From contig NZ_LMOR01000003.1 of assembly GCF_001424225.1 (NCBI RefSeq), positions 623,006 to 687,005 of the forward strand: a stretch of DNA of 64,000 bases, written 5' to 3'. A model generated the notes under the pieces. The model was not told the DNA's origin. It worked only from the letters and a program-made list of their open reading frames with translations, and made no database searches. Shown here piece after piece: positions 54,784 through 63,169 of the stretch. Numbering within the stretch: position 1 is the stretch's first letter; each line of letters opens with the position of its first letter. The position numbers and the translations under genes are program-made. The stretch is from Microbacterium sp. Leaf151 (GTDB lineage Bacteria > Actinomycetota > Actinomycetes > Actinomycetales > Microbacteriaceae).

Positions 54784-54959
54784 AGGCCGGGTCCCGGATG
54801 CCGCGGGTGCGGCGTGTCACCCGGATCGTCCGCGATAGCCCGCTCCGACGAGGGAGTCGCTCACAGCCGGCGCAAAAGAATGAACCGGGCTGCCGTCAAG
54901 GTCGTGTCCCTACCGTGAGCACGAACGCACGAGCTCGGCACGACCGAAGGAGGACCCTC

Positions 54960-55472
54960 ATGATCCGCACCACAGCCGTACCCCGTCCCGTCCGCATCGG
55001 CACCGCACTGCTGGGAGTCGCCGGCATCGTCACCCTCGCCGGCTGCGCCGGCGGAGCGACCAGCGATGCCGCCGCCCCCGCACCGGCCGCGACGACCGCC
55101 GCCCCCGCGGCCACCTCGGCGCCCACCTCGGCGCCCAGCGAGAGCGCCGCCACGGGCAGCGCCACGACCTCGGGCACCTACGCCGACGGCACCTACGAGG
55201 CGACCGGTCAGTACGCCACCCCCGAGAGCGTCGAGACCGTCGACGTCACCCTCACCCTGGCCGGCGACACCATCACCGAGGTGAACGTGACGGGCGACCC
55301 GCAGGCGGCGGAGTCCCGGCGTTACCAGAGCGAGTTCATCGGCGGCATCGCCGCAGAGGTCGTCGGCAAGAAGCTCGACGAGATCTCGGTGAGCAAGGTG
55401 GCCGGTTCATCACTGACCAGCGGCGGCTTCAACAACGCCGTCGAGACCATCAAGACCGAGGCCAAGGCCTGA
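54960..55472 (+). CDS. FMN-binding lipoprotein (FMN_bind domain, likely covalent flavin carrier)
   Basis: A 170-residue exported lipoprotein: lipobox LAGC with Cys29, an Ala/Pro/Thr/Ser linker (about residues 30-72) and a compact FMN_bind domain (DGTYEATGQY to the end). The C-terminal VAGSSLTSGGF segment aligns with the ApbE target motif [S/T]-G-A-[T/S]; here it is A-G-S-S, so Ser151 is the expected but degenerate FMN attachment site. It lies outside the membrane and would shuttle electrons. ATG 54960 follows GAAGGAGGA. ApbE and a membrane flavoreductase follow in the same operon. Confidence 0.85.
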   Translation: MIRTTAVPRPVRIGTALLGVAGIVTLAGCAGGATSDAAAPAPAATTAAPAATSAPTSAPSESAATGSATTSGTYADGTYEATGQYATPESVETVDVTLTLAGDTITEVNVTGDPQAAESRRYQSEFIGGIAAEVVGKKLDEISVSKVAGSSLTSGGFNNAVETIKTEAKA

Positions 55473-55477
55473 CGATC

Positions 55478-56356
55478 ATGAACCCTCCGACCGCGACGGG
55501 CTCGACCTGGGCCTTCGACGCGATCGGCACGACGTGGGCGATCGACACGGCCGACCCGCTGTCGTCGATCGCCCGCGACGAGATCGCAGCCCTCGTCGAG
55601 TGCTTCGATCGGGAGTGGTCGCGTTTCCGCGACGACTCCACGGTGTCGGCGCTCGCGCAGGGCCGGGCGGCATCCGTCCCCGCACCGTCCGACGCGGACG
55701 CCATGCTCTCGCTCTACGACGAACTGGACGCCGCAACCGCCGGAGCGGTGAACCCGTTGGTCGGCGAAGCGCTGGCCCGCCTGGGCTACGACGCGCGCCT
55801 GACCCTGGTCCCCTCGGCCGAGACCGAGCCGGCGCCGGCCTGGCGCGACGCAGTCTCGTGGCGAGACGGTCGCCTGAGCGTGTCGACGGCGTCGATCATC
55901 GATGTGGGCGCGCTGGGCAAGGGCCGCCTCGTGGATCTCGTGCTCGACGTGGTGCGCGCGCACGTCGACGGCGATGTCGTCGTCGACGCCTCGGGCGACC
56001 TCGCCGCGTGCGGAGCTCCGGTGCGCGTCGCGCTGGAGCACCCGTACGATCCCACCCTCGCCATCGGAGTGGTCACGGTGACCGACGGCGCGCTGTGCGC
56101 GTCGGCCATCAACCGTCGCGCGTGGGGCGACGGTCTGCATCACGTGCTCGACGCCCGTACCGGTGCGCCCGTGCGTGCATTCGCCGCCACCTGGGCGCTG
56201 GCCGAGACGGCGATGCGGGCCGATGCCCTCGCCACGGCACTGTTCTTCGACGGCGGTCCCGAACTCGCGGCATCCTGGAACGCGCACTGGGTGCGCATGC
56301 GCACCGACGGCCGCGTGGAGTGGTCGCCCGGATTCACTGGAGAGGTCTTCTCATGA
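55478..56356 (+). CDS. apbE: FAD:protein FMN transferase (ApbE family)
   Basis: A 292-residue flavin transferase that attaches FMN covalently to Thr/Ser of target proteins, using FAD. Family features: WAFDAIGTTWAID opening, the ADALAT Mg site (RADALATALFF), TASIIDVGALGKGRLVD and the DARTGAPV segment. It lacks a signal peptide or lipobox, unlike exported ApbE proteins. It sits 5 nt after the FMN-binding lipoprotein gene and overlaps the next gene by ATGA, so its targets are probably its two neighbours. Confidence 0.9.
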   Translation: MNPPTATGSTWAFDAIGTTWAIDTADPLSSIARDEIAALVECFDREWSRFRDDSTVSALAQGRAASVPAPSDADAMLSLYDELDAATAGAVNPLVGEALARLGYDARLTLVPSAETEPAPAWRDAVSWRDGRLSVSTASIIDVGALGKGRLVDLVLDVVRAHVDGDVVVDASGDLAACGAPVRVALEHPYDPTLAIGVVTVTDGALCASAINRRAWGDGLHHVLDARTGAPVRAFAATWALAETAMRADALATALFFDGGPELAASWNAHWVRMRTDGRVEWSPGFTGEVFS

Positions 56357-57906
56357 GCGCCACGCTCACCGCGGGCTCGACCCGCATGCTCGGCCTGATC
56401 GGCCGGGTCTCGATGTACCGCCTCGTGCTGTCGTCGCTCGGGCTGCTCGCGCTGATCGCCCTCGTGCTGTCTTTCGTCGGCCTCGTCGTTCCCGCCCCGC
56501 TCGAGCTCGTCGTCAGCGCGGTGGTGCTCGGCGTCGCCTGCGCCGCCACCGACCTCGTCGCCCAGAGCGTGCTCCGGATGCCGCGACGGCTGGAGTCATC
56601 GCTGATCACGGCCCTGATCCTGCTGTTCGTGCTGCGCCCGTCGATCGAGCCGCTGGGGCTCGCGGGTCTCGCCCTCGCGGGAGTCGTGGCATCCGCGTCG
56701 AAGTACCTGCTCGTCTGGCGCGGGCGCCACATCTTCAACCCCGCCGCGACCGGTGCGAGCGTCCTGACCATCGTGAGCATCTGGGCGCCCGACCTGGGCT
56801 CCTCAGCCTGGTGGGTGGGCTCGCCCTGGCTCGCCGCCCCCGTGCTCGTGCTGGGCGTCCTGCTCCTGCTGCGCACCGACAAACTGCCGATCGTTGCGGT
56901 GTTCTGGGCCGTGGCGATGATCGTGGCGTTCGCGCGCACGACGGTGCAGTTCCAGGCCGCGGGTTTTCCCGTCGACGTACCCGCCGTGCTGATGCAGGTG
57001 GCGTTCTCGTCGCCCTTCCTCTTCCTCGGCGCCTTCATGCTGTCCGAGCCGCTCACCCTGCCCCCGCGTCGCACGCAGCAGTATGTCGTCGCGATCGTCG
57101 TCGGCGTTCTGGCCGGCTGGCCGGTGCCTGTCGGCGACATCACGCTCGGTCAGGAGCGTGCTCTGCTGATCGGCAACCTGCTCGCGTTCCTGCTGTGCCT
57201 GCGGGCGGCCGTGCGCCTGCGGGTCGAGCGGCGGAAGGAGCTCACGCCCACCGTGCGTGAGTTGACGTTCCACGCTGCCCGGCCGTTCTCGTTCTCCCCG
57301 GGGCAGTACCTCGAGCTCGACGTGCCGCATCGGCGCCCTGATGCCCGCGGCACCCGTCGCGAGTTCTCGATCGCGTCGGCGCCGGAAGACCTTCCCGAGG
57401 TGCGGATCGCGTTCAAGGACGGATCGCAGTCGTCGTACAAGAAGGCCCTGGCCGCCGTCGAGTCGGGATCGACGCTCGCCGTCACCGGTGTGTGGGGCGA
57501 CTTCGTGCTGCCGTCCCGCCCCACGGCGCCCGTGCTGCTGGTGGCCGCCGGTATCGGGGTGACACCCTTCGTCTCGCAACTGCGTCACCTCGTCGCCACC
57601 GGCCAGGACCGTGACGTCGTGCTGGTCTATGTGGTGTCGGAGGCGGCGGAGCTCGCGTTCCGCGACGACATCGCCGCCAGCGGCATCCCCGTCGTCGTGT
57701 ATTCCCGCGACGAGCCGCGCGATTTGCCCGCCGGCTGGTCGTGGGCGGGACCCGATCGTGTGGATGCCGAGGGGCTGATGCGCGCGGTCCCCGACATCGC
57801 GCAGCGCGCGGCGTACGTCTCGGGGCCGCCTCGATTGATCTCGGCCCTCGCACCCGCCCTGGGGAAGGCGAAGTCGCTCACGACCGACGCGTTCGCGGGG
57901 TACTGA
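56353..57906 (+). CDS. NqrB/RnfD-like membrane domain fused to a flavin/NAD(P)H reductase
   Basis: A 517-residue fusion. Residues 15-290 hold eight or more helices with RnfD/NqrB-like features: RGRHIFNPAATGAS (compare the HIFNP motif of RnfD) and MLSEPLTLPP, which corresponds to the DPxTSP-type loop. The T-G-A-S at 133-136 fits an ApbE flavinylation motif. Residues 290-517 are a ferredoxin-reductase-like module with the FAD motif RREFSIASAPED, NAD(P)H loop AAGIGVTPFVSQL and YVSGPPRLI. No Fe-S ligands are present, so this is not a standard NqrF. The start overlaps the apbE stop. Confidence 0.85.
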   Translation: MSATLTAGSTRMLGLIGRVSMYRLVLSSLGLLALIALVLSFVGLVVPAPLELVVSAVVLGVACAATDLVAQSVLRMPRRLESSLITALILLFVLRPSIEPLGLAGLALAGVVASASKYLLVWRGRHIFNPAATGASVLTIVSIWAPDLGSSAWWVGSPWLAAPVLVLGVLLLLRTDKLPIVAVFWAVAMIVAFARTTVQFQAAGFPVDVPAVLMQVAFSSPFLFLGAFMLSEPLTLPPRRTQQYVVAIVVGVLAGWPVPVGDITLGQERALLIGNLLAFLLCLRAAVRLRVERRKELTPTVRELTFHAARPFSFSPGQYLELDVPHRRPDARGTRREFSIASAPEDLPEVRIAFKDGSQSSYKKALAAVESGSTLAVTGVWGDFVLPSRPTAPVLLVAAGIGVTPFVSQLRHLVATGQDRDVVLVYVVSEAAELAFRDDIAASGIPVVVYSRDEPRDLPAGWSWAGPDRVDAEGLMRAVPDIAQRAAYVSGPPRLISALAPALGKAKSLTTDAFAGY

Positions 57907-57950
57907 AACCGCCGGTGGCGGCGGGAGGCGCCAGGCGGAAGAGTGGGGGA

Positions 57951-58549
57951 ATGGACTTCTTCCCGCTGATCCTCCGTCCGACGACGAGCTCGCGTTTGCC
58001 CCGGAGCCCGAGCGCACCCCCTGGCTCGAGCCACCGGCCGACGAGCTCCCCGCGTCCTTCGCGGTGTCGGAAGTCATCGGCCGGGGCGACGATGTCGTCG
58101 TCGCGCTCGCGAGCGCACGCGTGTTCTCGGACGGAGTCGAACTGCTGATCGAACGGCACCTGCGCCGGGGCTCTCGGGATCATCGGCAGTGGCGGGCTGC
58201 GCAGACGGAGTTCTCCGGTCACGGCGCAGGAGGTGCCAGCGGTGACGATCGTCTGAGATGGGGGATGGCGCTGGACGACGGGAAGCGGATCTTCGAGGAC
58301 CGAAGCTTCGGCGCTCCGGTGACGGATCCAAGCGACGGACACACCCTGCGTGTCATCCGCGGTGGGGGAGGCGGTGGGAGTTCGAAGTACTTGATGCGTG
58401 AGAGCCTGTGGCTCTGGCCGCTCCCGCCCGAGGGTCCCCTCGAGCTCGTCGTGCAGTGGCCCGCGTTCGGTATCGGGGAGTCACGGGTCATCGTCGACGG
58501 CGGGCAGCTGCGGGCACTGGCCGCGGCGGTGAAGCCGCTCTGGGGCTGA
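57951..58549 (+). pseudogene. Hypothetical protein gene with a one-base frameshift near its start
   Basis: The ATG at 57951 encodes MDFFP, then the frame shifts. If one C were added to the CCC at 57962-57964, the reading would run as MDFFPADPPSDDELAFAPEP through VSEVIGRGDDVVVAL to the stop at 58549, a 199-residue protein. In the actual sequence the main part is open only from a GTG at 58064. The protein carries a Gly-rich loop (VIRGGGGGGSSKYL) and a WPAFGIGESRVIVDG end; no named family is known to me, though similar actinobacterial hypothetical proteins exist. Either a true mutation or a homopolymer error. Confidence 0.65.
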
Positions 58550-58570
58550 GTGCCCCGCTCGCCGAGCCGG

Positions 58571-58717
58571 TCAGCGCTTGCCCAGCCCCCGGAGCGACTG
58601 CAGCTCCCACGTGTTGCCGTCCGGGTCGCTGAACGACGCGAAAACGACACCGCTCAGGTCGCGGACGGCACCGACGTCGACGCCCTGCGCCCGCAGCCTG
58701 ATGGACCGGCCCGCGGC
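58571..58717 (-). pseudogene. C-terminal remnant of a VOC (glyoxalase-fold) gene
   Basis: On the minus strand, in frame with and directly after the stop codon of the histidine kinase gene, the sequence encodes VRDLSGVVFASFSDPDGNTW followed by ELQSL and a stop at 58571-58573. This is the typical final strand of VOC proteins. The N-terminal two thirds are missing, and the space is occupied by the kinase gene, so this is a truncated fragment. Confidence 0.7.
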
Positions 58718-60274
58718 TCACGCCGGGTCGGCCGGCTTCGCGGGGAGTCGCACCTCGAACGTCGTGTCACCGGGGGTGCTCTGGACCGAGATGGTCCCGT
58801 GGTGCGCCTCGACGATGGCGCGGGCGATCGAGAGGCCGAGTCCCGTGCCGCCCGTCTTGCGGTCGCGCGAGCGATCGGCCCGCGCGAAGCGTTCGAAGAG
58901 CTGCGAGGCGACCGAGGGGTCGATGCCGGGGCCGTTGTCGTGCACGCGCAGTACCGCCGCGTCGCCTTCGTGCGCGACGGAGACGGCGATCTCACTGCCG
59001 GCCGGAGTGTGCGTCCGGGCGTTGGCGAGGAGGTTGGCGACGACCTGGTGCAGGCGCGAGGCGTCGCCGGCGAGCTCGACGGGCCGGTCGGGCACGTCGA
59101 TCGTCCACGCGTGGTCGGGTCCGGCGGGACGGGCGTCGCCCACGGCCTCCACCGCGAGGCGGGTCAGGTCGACCGAGCCGTACACCAGCTCCTGTCCCTC
59201 GTCGAGGCGGGCCAGCAGCAGCAGGTCCTCCACCAGACGGGTCATGCGCACCGACTGCGCCTGGATGCGCTCGAGCGACTGTTCCGTGGTCTCTACTGCC
59301 AGCGCGACGCGCTGCCGGCTCTCGTCGTCCTGCGCCTGTCGCATGGCCCGCAGCGACAGTTCACTGAACCCGCGGATGGATGCCAGGGGCGTGCGCAGTT
59401 CGTGACTGGCGTCCGCCACGAACCGGCGCATCAGCTCCTCGTTGCGCTGTCGCGCGCCGAGTGAGGCGTCGACGCGGTCGAGGAGGGTGTTGAGCGCCGT
59501 ACCCACCTGCCCGATCTCGGTGTGCGGATCGACCTGGTCGGCGGGCACGCGCTCGGTGATGGACACGTCGCCCTCCTCCATCCGCATCGAGGCGACACGT
59601 GTCGCGGTGTCGGCGACGGCGCGCAGGGGGCGCAGACCGAGGCGGATGACGATGGCGATGATGACCGCGAGCAGGAGCAGCCCGCCCGCGGTCACGAGGG
59701 CGACGGTTGTGAGGATCGCACCGATCGTGCCCGTGACGCTCGAGAGGGGGAGCCCGACGAGGAACGCCCCACCGCCGGGAGCGGGGTAGATGCGCACGAG
59801 GTACTCGCCGAGGTTGGCGAGGTCGACCGTCTGGGCGTAGGGGTCGCTCGACTGCAGGGTGTCGCTGGACTGCAGGCTGTCTGCGATCTGACTGAGGTCG
59901 TCGGCGCTCAGCTCACGGGGACCTTCATCGTCGACCACGGCCCCCGTGAGACGGGTCCCGGAGATCGTGACGAGCAGGGTGCCGTCGGGGGACCGTGCGG
60001 ACTCCAGCACGCTCTCGGCGCTCGACGAGAAGGCCGTACGCGACTGCACCGACGAGGCCGCCTCGTCGACCTGCGCACCGAGGTTGACGTACAGCACCTG
60101 GCTGAGGATCGCGCTGGTGGAGATGCCGATCATCACGAGGATGAACGCGACCATGCCGATCACCGCGGTCATCAGCCGCGCTTGCAGCGTCCACGGGTGG
60201 CGGAGCCGCGTGATCACACTCTCGCGCGGGGGCTGTTCGGGGAGCGGGGGAGCGGGCCGGGGCGGGAGGCTCAC
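58718..60274 (-). CDS. OmpR-partner sensor histidine kinase (HAMP/HisKA/HATPase)
   Basis: A 518-residue membrane kinase. The first helix (LMTAVIGMVAFILVMIGIS) begins near residue 40; an external sensor of about 120 residues (with QSSDTLQSSD repeat) is followed by helix 2 (LTTVALVTAGGLLLLAVIIA), a HAMP domain, the H box FVADASHELRTPLAS, N box NLLANARTHTP, and G boxes DNGPGID and GTGLGLSI. The GTG at 60274 overlaps the regulator's stop. The MprB/TcrY-type order suggests an envelope signal. Just downstream lies a VOC fragment. Confidence 0.9.
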   Translation of the reverse strand: MSLPPRPAPPLPEQPPRESVITRLRHPWTLQARLMTAVIGMVAFILVMIGISTSAILSQVLYVNLGAQVDEAASSVQSRTAFSSSAESVLESARSPDGTLLVTISGTRLTGAVVDDEGPRELSADDLSQIADSLQSSDTLQSSDPYAQTVDLANLGEYLVRIYPAPGGGAFLVGLPLSSVTGTIGAILTTVALVTAGGLLLLAVIIAIVIRLGLRPLRAVADTATRVASMRMEEGDVSITERVPADQVDPHTEIGQVGTALNTLLDRVDASLGARQRNEELMRRFVADASHELRTPLASIRGFSELSLRAMRQAQDDESRQRVALAVETTEQSLERIQAQSVRMTRLVEDLLLLARLDEGQELVYGSVDLTRLAVEAVGDARPAGPDHAWTIDVPDRPVELAGDASRLHQVVANLLANARTHTPAGSEIAVSVAHEGDAAVLRVHDNGPGIDPSVASQLFERFARADRSRDRKTGGTGLGLSIARAIVEAHHGTISVQSTPGDTTFEVRLPAKPADPA

Positions 60275-61005
60275 TGAGGGGCTTTGATCATGTAGCCGAC
60301 GCCGCGCACGGTGTGGATGAGCGGCTCGTGCCCCGCATCGATCTTCTTCCGCAGGTACGAGATGTACAGCTCGACGACGCTCGAGCGACCGCCGAAGTCG
60401 TAGTTCCAGACGCGATCGAGGATCTGCGCCTTCGACACCACGCGCCGCTGATTGCGCATGAGGAAACGCAGCAGTTCGAACTCCGTCGCCGTCAGCTCGA
60501 TCTCTTTGCCGCCGCGGACCACCTCGTGGCTGTCCTCGTTCAGCGACAGATCGCCCACACGCAGGATCGGCTCGGAGTCGCGCGTCAGCGCGGTGCCGGC
60601 TCGGCGCATGAGACCGCGCAGGCGCGCCACCACCTCCTCGAGGCTGAAGGGCTTGGTGACGTAGTCGTCGCCGCCGGCGGTGAGGCCCGCGACGCGGTCG
60701 GCCACGGCATCCTTCGCGGTGAGGAAGAGCACGGGAACGTCGTTGCCCGAGTGACGCAGGCGCTGCAGCACGGCCATGCCGTCGAGGTCGGGCATCATGA
60801 TGTCGAGCACCATGGCATCCGGTTCGAACTCGCGGGCGGACTGCAGGGCATCGAATCCGGAGCCGGCGGTCTTGACATCCCAGCCCTCCATGCGGAGCGC
60901 CATCGACAGCAGGTCGGTGAGCATCTGCTCGTCGTCGACGACGAGCACGCGCAGGGCGCTCCCGTCGGGGCGGGTGAAGGCGGGGGCGGCGGCGGTCGCG
61001 GTCAT
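60271..61005 (-). CDS. OmpR/PhoB-type response regulator
   Basis: A 244-residue regulator. Receiver: VLVVDDEQML, phosphoacceptor Asp68 (MVLDIMMPDLDG), T (FLTAKDA) and Lys (YVTKPFSL). Winged helix: ELTATEFELLRFLMRNQRRV, SSVVELYISYLRKKI, HTVRGVGYM. It works with the kinase encoded immediately downstream. The ATG at 61005 has CAGAAT (minus strand, 61012-61017) 6 nt upstream, overlapping the VanZ stop codon, so it may have its own leaderless promoter in addition to read-through. Confidence 0.92.
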   Translation of the reverse strand: MTATAAAPAFTRPDGSALRVLVVDDEQMLTDLLSMALRMEGWDVKTAGSGFDALQSAREFEPDAMVLDIMMPDLDGMAVLQRLRHSGNDVPVLFLTAKDAVADRVAGLTAGGDDYVTKPFSLEEVVARLRGLMRRAGTALTRDSEPILRVGDLSLNEDSHEVVRGGKEIELTATEFELLRFLMRNQRRVVSKAQILDRVWNYDFGGRSSVVELYISYLRKKIDAGHEPLIHTVRGVGYMIKAPQ

Positions 61006-61009
61006 GCAC

Positions 61010-61489
61010 TCATTCTGCGGGGAAATCTATGACCTTTCTATGGAGCGGGTTATGTGATTGCTGTGAGCGAGCACCCCACCGGCTGAACAGCACCACCGTC
61101 CCCACTCCGATCGCGGCGCCGAGCGTGTTCGCGACGAGGTCGCGGACGTCGGCGACGCGGGTCGGCAGGAAAAGCAGCTGCCACGTCTCGATGCCGGCGC
61201 TGAGGACGAGTCCGCCCAGGATGCCGTGCCACCAGCGGCCGCGCCAGACCAGGATGAGCGCCCCCAGGGGAACGAACATCGCGACGTTCGCCGTGAACTC
61301 CACTCCGTCGTAGGTGACCCATCCCAGCCCTGGCACCGACTGCAGCACCCGGACCAGGCGCCAGATCACGCTCTCCACCTGCGGGTCGACGAGCGTGGGG
61401 CGCAACGTCATCCACCACAGGCCCCACGCGTACAACGCCGAAGCGGCGACGAGCAGTGCTCGTCGCCGCCTCGTGACCAGCCGGGTCAG
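61010..61489 (-). CDS. VanZ-like membrane protein with a non-standard start
   Basis: A roughly 159-residue VanZ-family membrane protein. Helices include ALLVAASALYAWGLWWM, VAMFVPLGALILVW and LVANTLGAAIGVGTVVLF; TLRPTLVDP and GIETWQLLFLPTRVADVRDL are VanZ hallmarks. In this frame there is no ATG, GTG or TTG before the first helix. The best start is CTG at 61489, which overlaps the gnd stop as CTGA, so translation is probably coupled to gnd. It could instead be longer and start inside gnd, but no start codon exists there either. VanZ proteins are linked to glycopeptide tolerance; the role here is unknown. Confidence 0.7.
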   Translation of the reverse strand: MTRLVTRRRRALLVAASALYAWGLWWMTLRPTLVDPQVESVIWRLVRVLQSVPGLGWVTYDGVEFTANVAMFVPLGALILVWRGRWWHGILGGLVLSAGIETWQLLFLPTRVADVRDLVANTLGAAIGVGTVVLFSRWGARSQQSHNPLHRKVIDFPAE

Positions 61490-63081
61490 TGGGTGTCCTC
61501 GGCCTCGATCTCGGTGCGGTCGCCCGACCAGAGGGTGTGGAAGGTGCCCTCCTTGTCGATCCGGCGGTAGGTGTGGGCGCCGAAGAAGTCGCGCTGGCCC
61601 TGGATGAGGGCGGCGGGCAGACGCTCGGCGCGCAGACCGTCGTAGTAGGCCAGCGACGAGCTGAAGGCGGGAGCGGGGATACCGGCGGCCGCGGCCAGCC
61701 CGACGATCCCGCGCCACGAGTCCTGGGCACGCCCGAGGGCCTCGACGAAATAGGGTGCGGTCAGCAGCACCGGCAGCGTCGGGTCGGCGTCGTACGCCTC
61801 GGCGATGCGGTTGAGGAACTGCGCGCGGATGATGCAGCCGCCGCGGAAGATCTTCGACACCGCGCCCAGGTCGATCTTCCAGTCGTACTGGGCGGCGCCG
61901 GCGCGGATCTCGTCGAAACCCTGGCTGTACGCGACGATCTTCGAGGCGTACAGCGCCAGGCGCACCTGCTCGATGAAGGTGTCGGCGTCGTCACCCGAGA
62001 GCAGCTCGGTGACGGAGGTCCCGGGGAGCTCGCGCGAGACCTCGCGCTGCTCGGGGTGGCTCGACAGAGACCGCGCGAAGGTGGCCTCGGCGATGCCCGA
62101 GACGGGCACGCCCAGGTCGAGGGCGGTCTGCACGGTCCAGGCTCCGGTGCCCTTGGCGCCGGCCTGGTCGAGGATGACGTCGACGAGGGGCTTGCTCGTG
62201 TCGGCATCCACCTGACGCAGCACCTCGGCGGTGATCTCGATGAGGTAGGACTCCAGCTCGCCGCGGTTCCACTCGGCGAACACGTCGGCGATCTCGGCGG
62301 GGGTCTTGCCCGTGGCCTGGCGGATGAGGTCGTAGGCCTCGGCGATGAGCTGCATGTCGGCGTACTCGATGCCGTTGTGCACCATCTTGACGAAGTGTCC
62401 GGCGCCGTCGTGGCCGACGTGCGTGACGCAGGGCTCGCCCTCGGCGACCGCGGCGATCGACTTCAGGATCGGGCCGAGCGTGGCCCAGGCCTCGTCGGAG
62501 CCGCCGGGCATGATCGAGGGGCCGAGGAGCGCGCCCTCCTCACCGCCCGAGACGCCCATGCCGACGAAGTTGATGCCCGTGTCGCGCACGGCCTTCTCGC
62601 GGCGGATGGTGTCGGTGAACAGGGCGTTGCCGCCGTCGACGATGATGTCGCCCGGCTCGAACACCTTCACCAGCTCGTCGATGACGAAGTCGGTGGGGCG
62701 GCCGGCCTTGACCATGATGATCGCGGTGCGCGGCTTCGACAGCGAGGCGGCGAAGTCTTCGTAGGAGTACGACGCGACGAAGTTCGCCTCGGGGTGCGCC
62801 TCGAGCACGTGCTCGGTCTTGTCGGCGCTGCGGTTGAATACCGCGACGGTGTTCCCCTCGCGGCTGGCGAGGTTGCGCGCGAGGTTCGAGCCCATGACGG
62901 CCAGGCCCACGACGCCGATGTTCGCGCGACCGTCGCCCGTGCCCTCGGGGCGGGAGTCGGCCTCGGCGGTGGGGCGTTCCACCTCTTCGATGCCGGGCGC
63001 ACCCTCGTGCACCTGTGCGGCCCGGTGAGGGGCCTGATCCTGATCGATCGAGGGTCCGGTCGGGGAGGGGGTCGACGTCAT
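61486..63081 (-). CDS. gnd: 6-phosphogluconate dehydrogenase (NADP+, decarboxylating)
   Basis: A 531-residue enzyme of the pentose phosphate pathway converting 6-phosphogluconate to ribulose-5-phosphate. Motifs: NIGVVGLAVMGSNLARNLA, GNALFTDTIRREK, GMGVSGGEEGALLGPSIMPG, HFVKMVHNGIEYADMQLI and the C-terminal FGAHTYRRIDKEG. The N-terminus has about 53 extra residues, acidic and Pro/Gln-rich, compared with about 470-480 in homologues. ATG 63081 has GGAG 8 nt upstream, so the extension seems real. It lies after gntK, which makes its substrate. Confidence 0.95.
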   Translation of the reverse strand: MTSTPSPTGPSIDQDQAPHRAAQVHEGAPGIEEVERPTAEADSRPEGTGDGRANIGVVGLAVMGSNLARNLASREGNTVAVFNRSADKTEHVLEAHPEANFVASYSYEDFAASLSKPRTAIIMVKAGRPTDFVIDELVKVFEPGDIIVDGGNALFTDTIRREKAVRDTGINFVGMGVSGGEEGALLGPSIMPGGSDEAWATLGPILKSIAAVAEGEPCVTHVGHDGAGHFVKMVHNGIEYADMQLIAEAYDLIRQATGKTPAEIADVFAEWNRGELESYLIEITAEVLRQVDADTSKPLVDVILDQAGAKGTGAWTVQTALDLGVPVSGIAEATFARSLSSHPEQREVSRELPGTSVTELLSGDDADTFIEQVRLALYASKIVAYSQGFDEIRAGAAQYDWKIDLGAVSKIFRGGCIIRAQFLNRIAEAYDADPTLPVLLTAPYFVEALGRAQDSWRGIVGLAAAAGIPAPAFSSSLAYYDGLRAERLPAALIQGQRDFFGAHTYRRIDKEGTFHTLWSGDRTEIEAEDTH

Positions 63082-63133
63082 TCGTTGCTCCGTAAATCGG
63101 CTGCGAGAAGGGGTATCGGGCGCACGTGGGGTT

Positions 63134-63153
63134 GCCGATGCCACTTTATCGGC
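63134..63153 (-). promoter_or_regulatory. Inverted repeat between gntK and gnd
   Basis: GCCGAT (63134-63139) pairs with ATCGGC (63148-63153). It lies in the 88-bp gap and could be a weak terminator after gntK or a regulator site for gnd. Confidence 0.4.
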
Positions 63154-63169
63154 TCGGGTCCCCCGTGTT

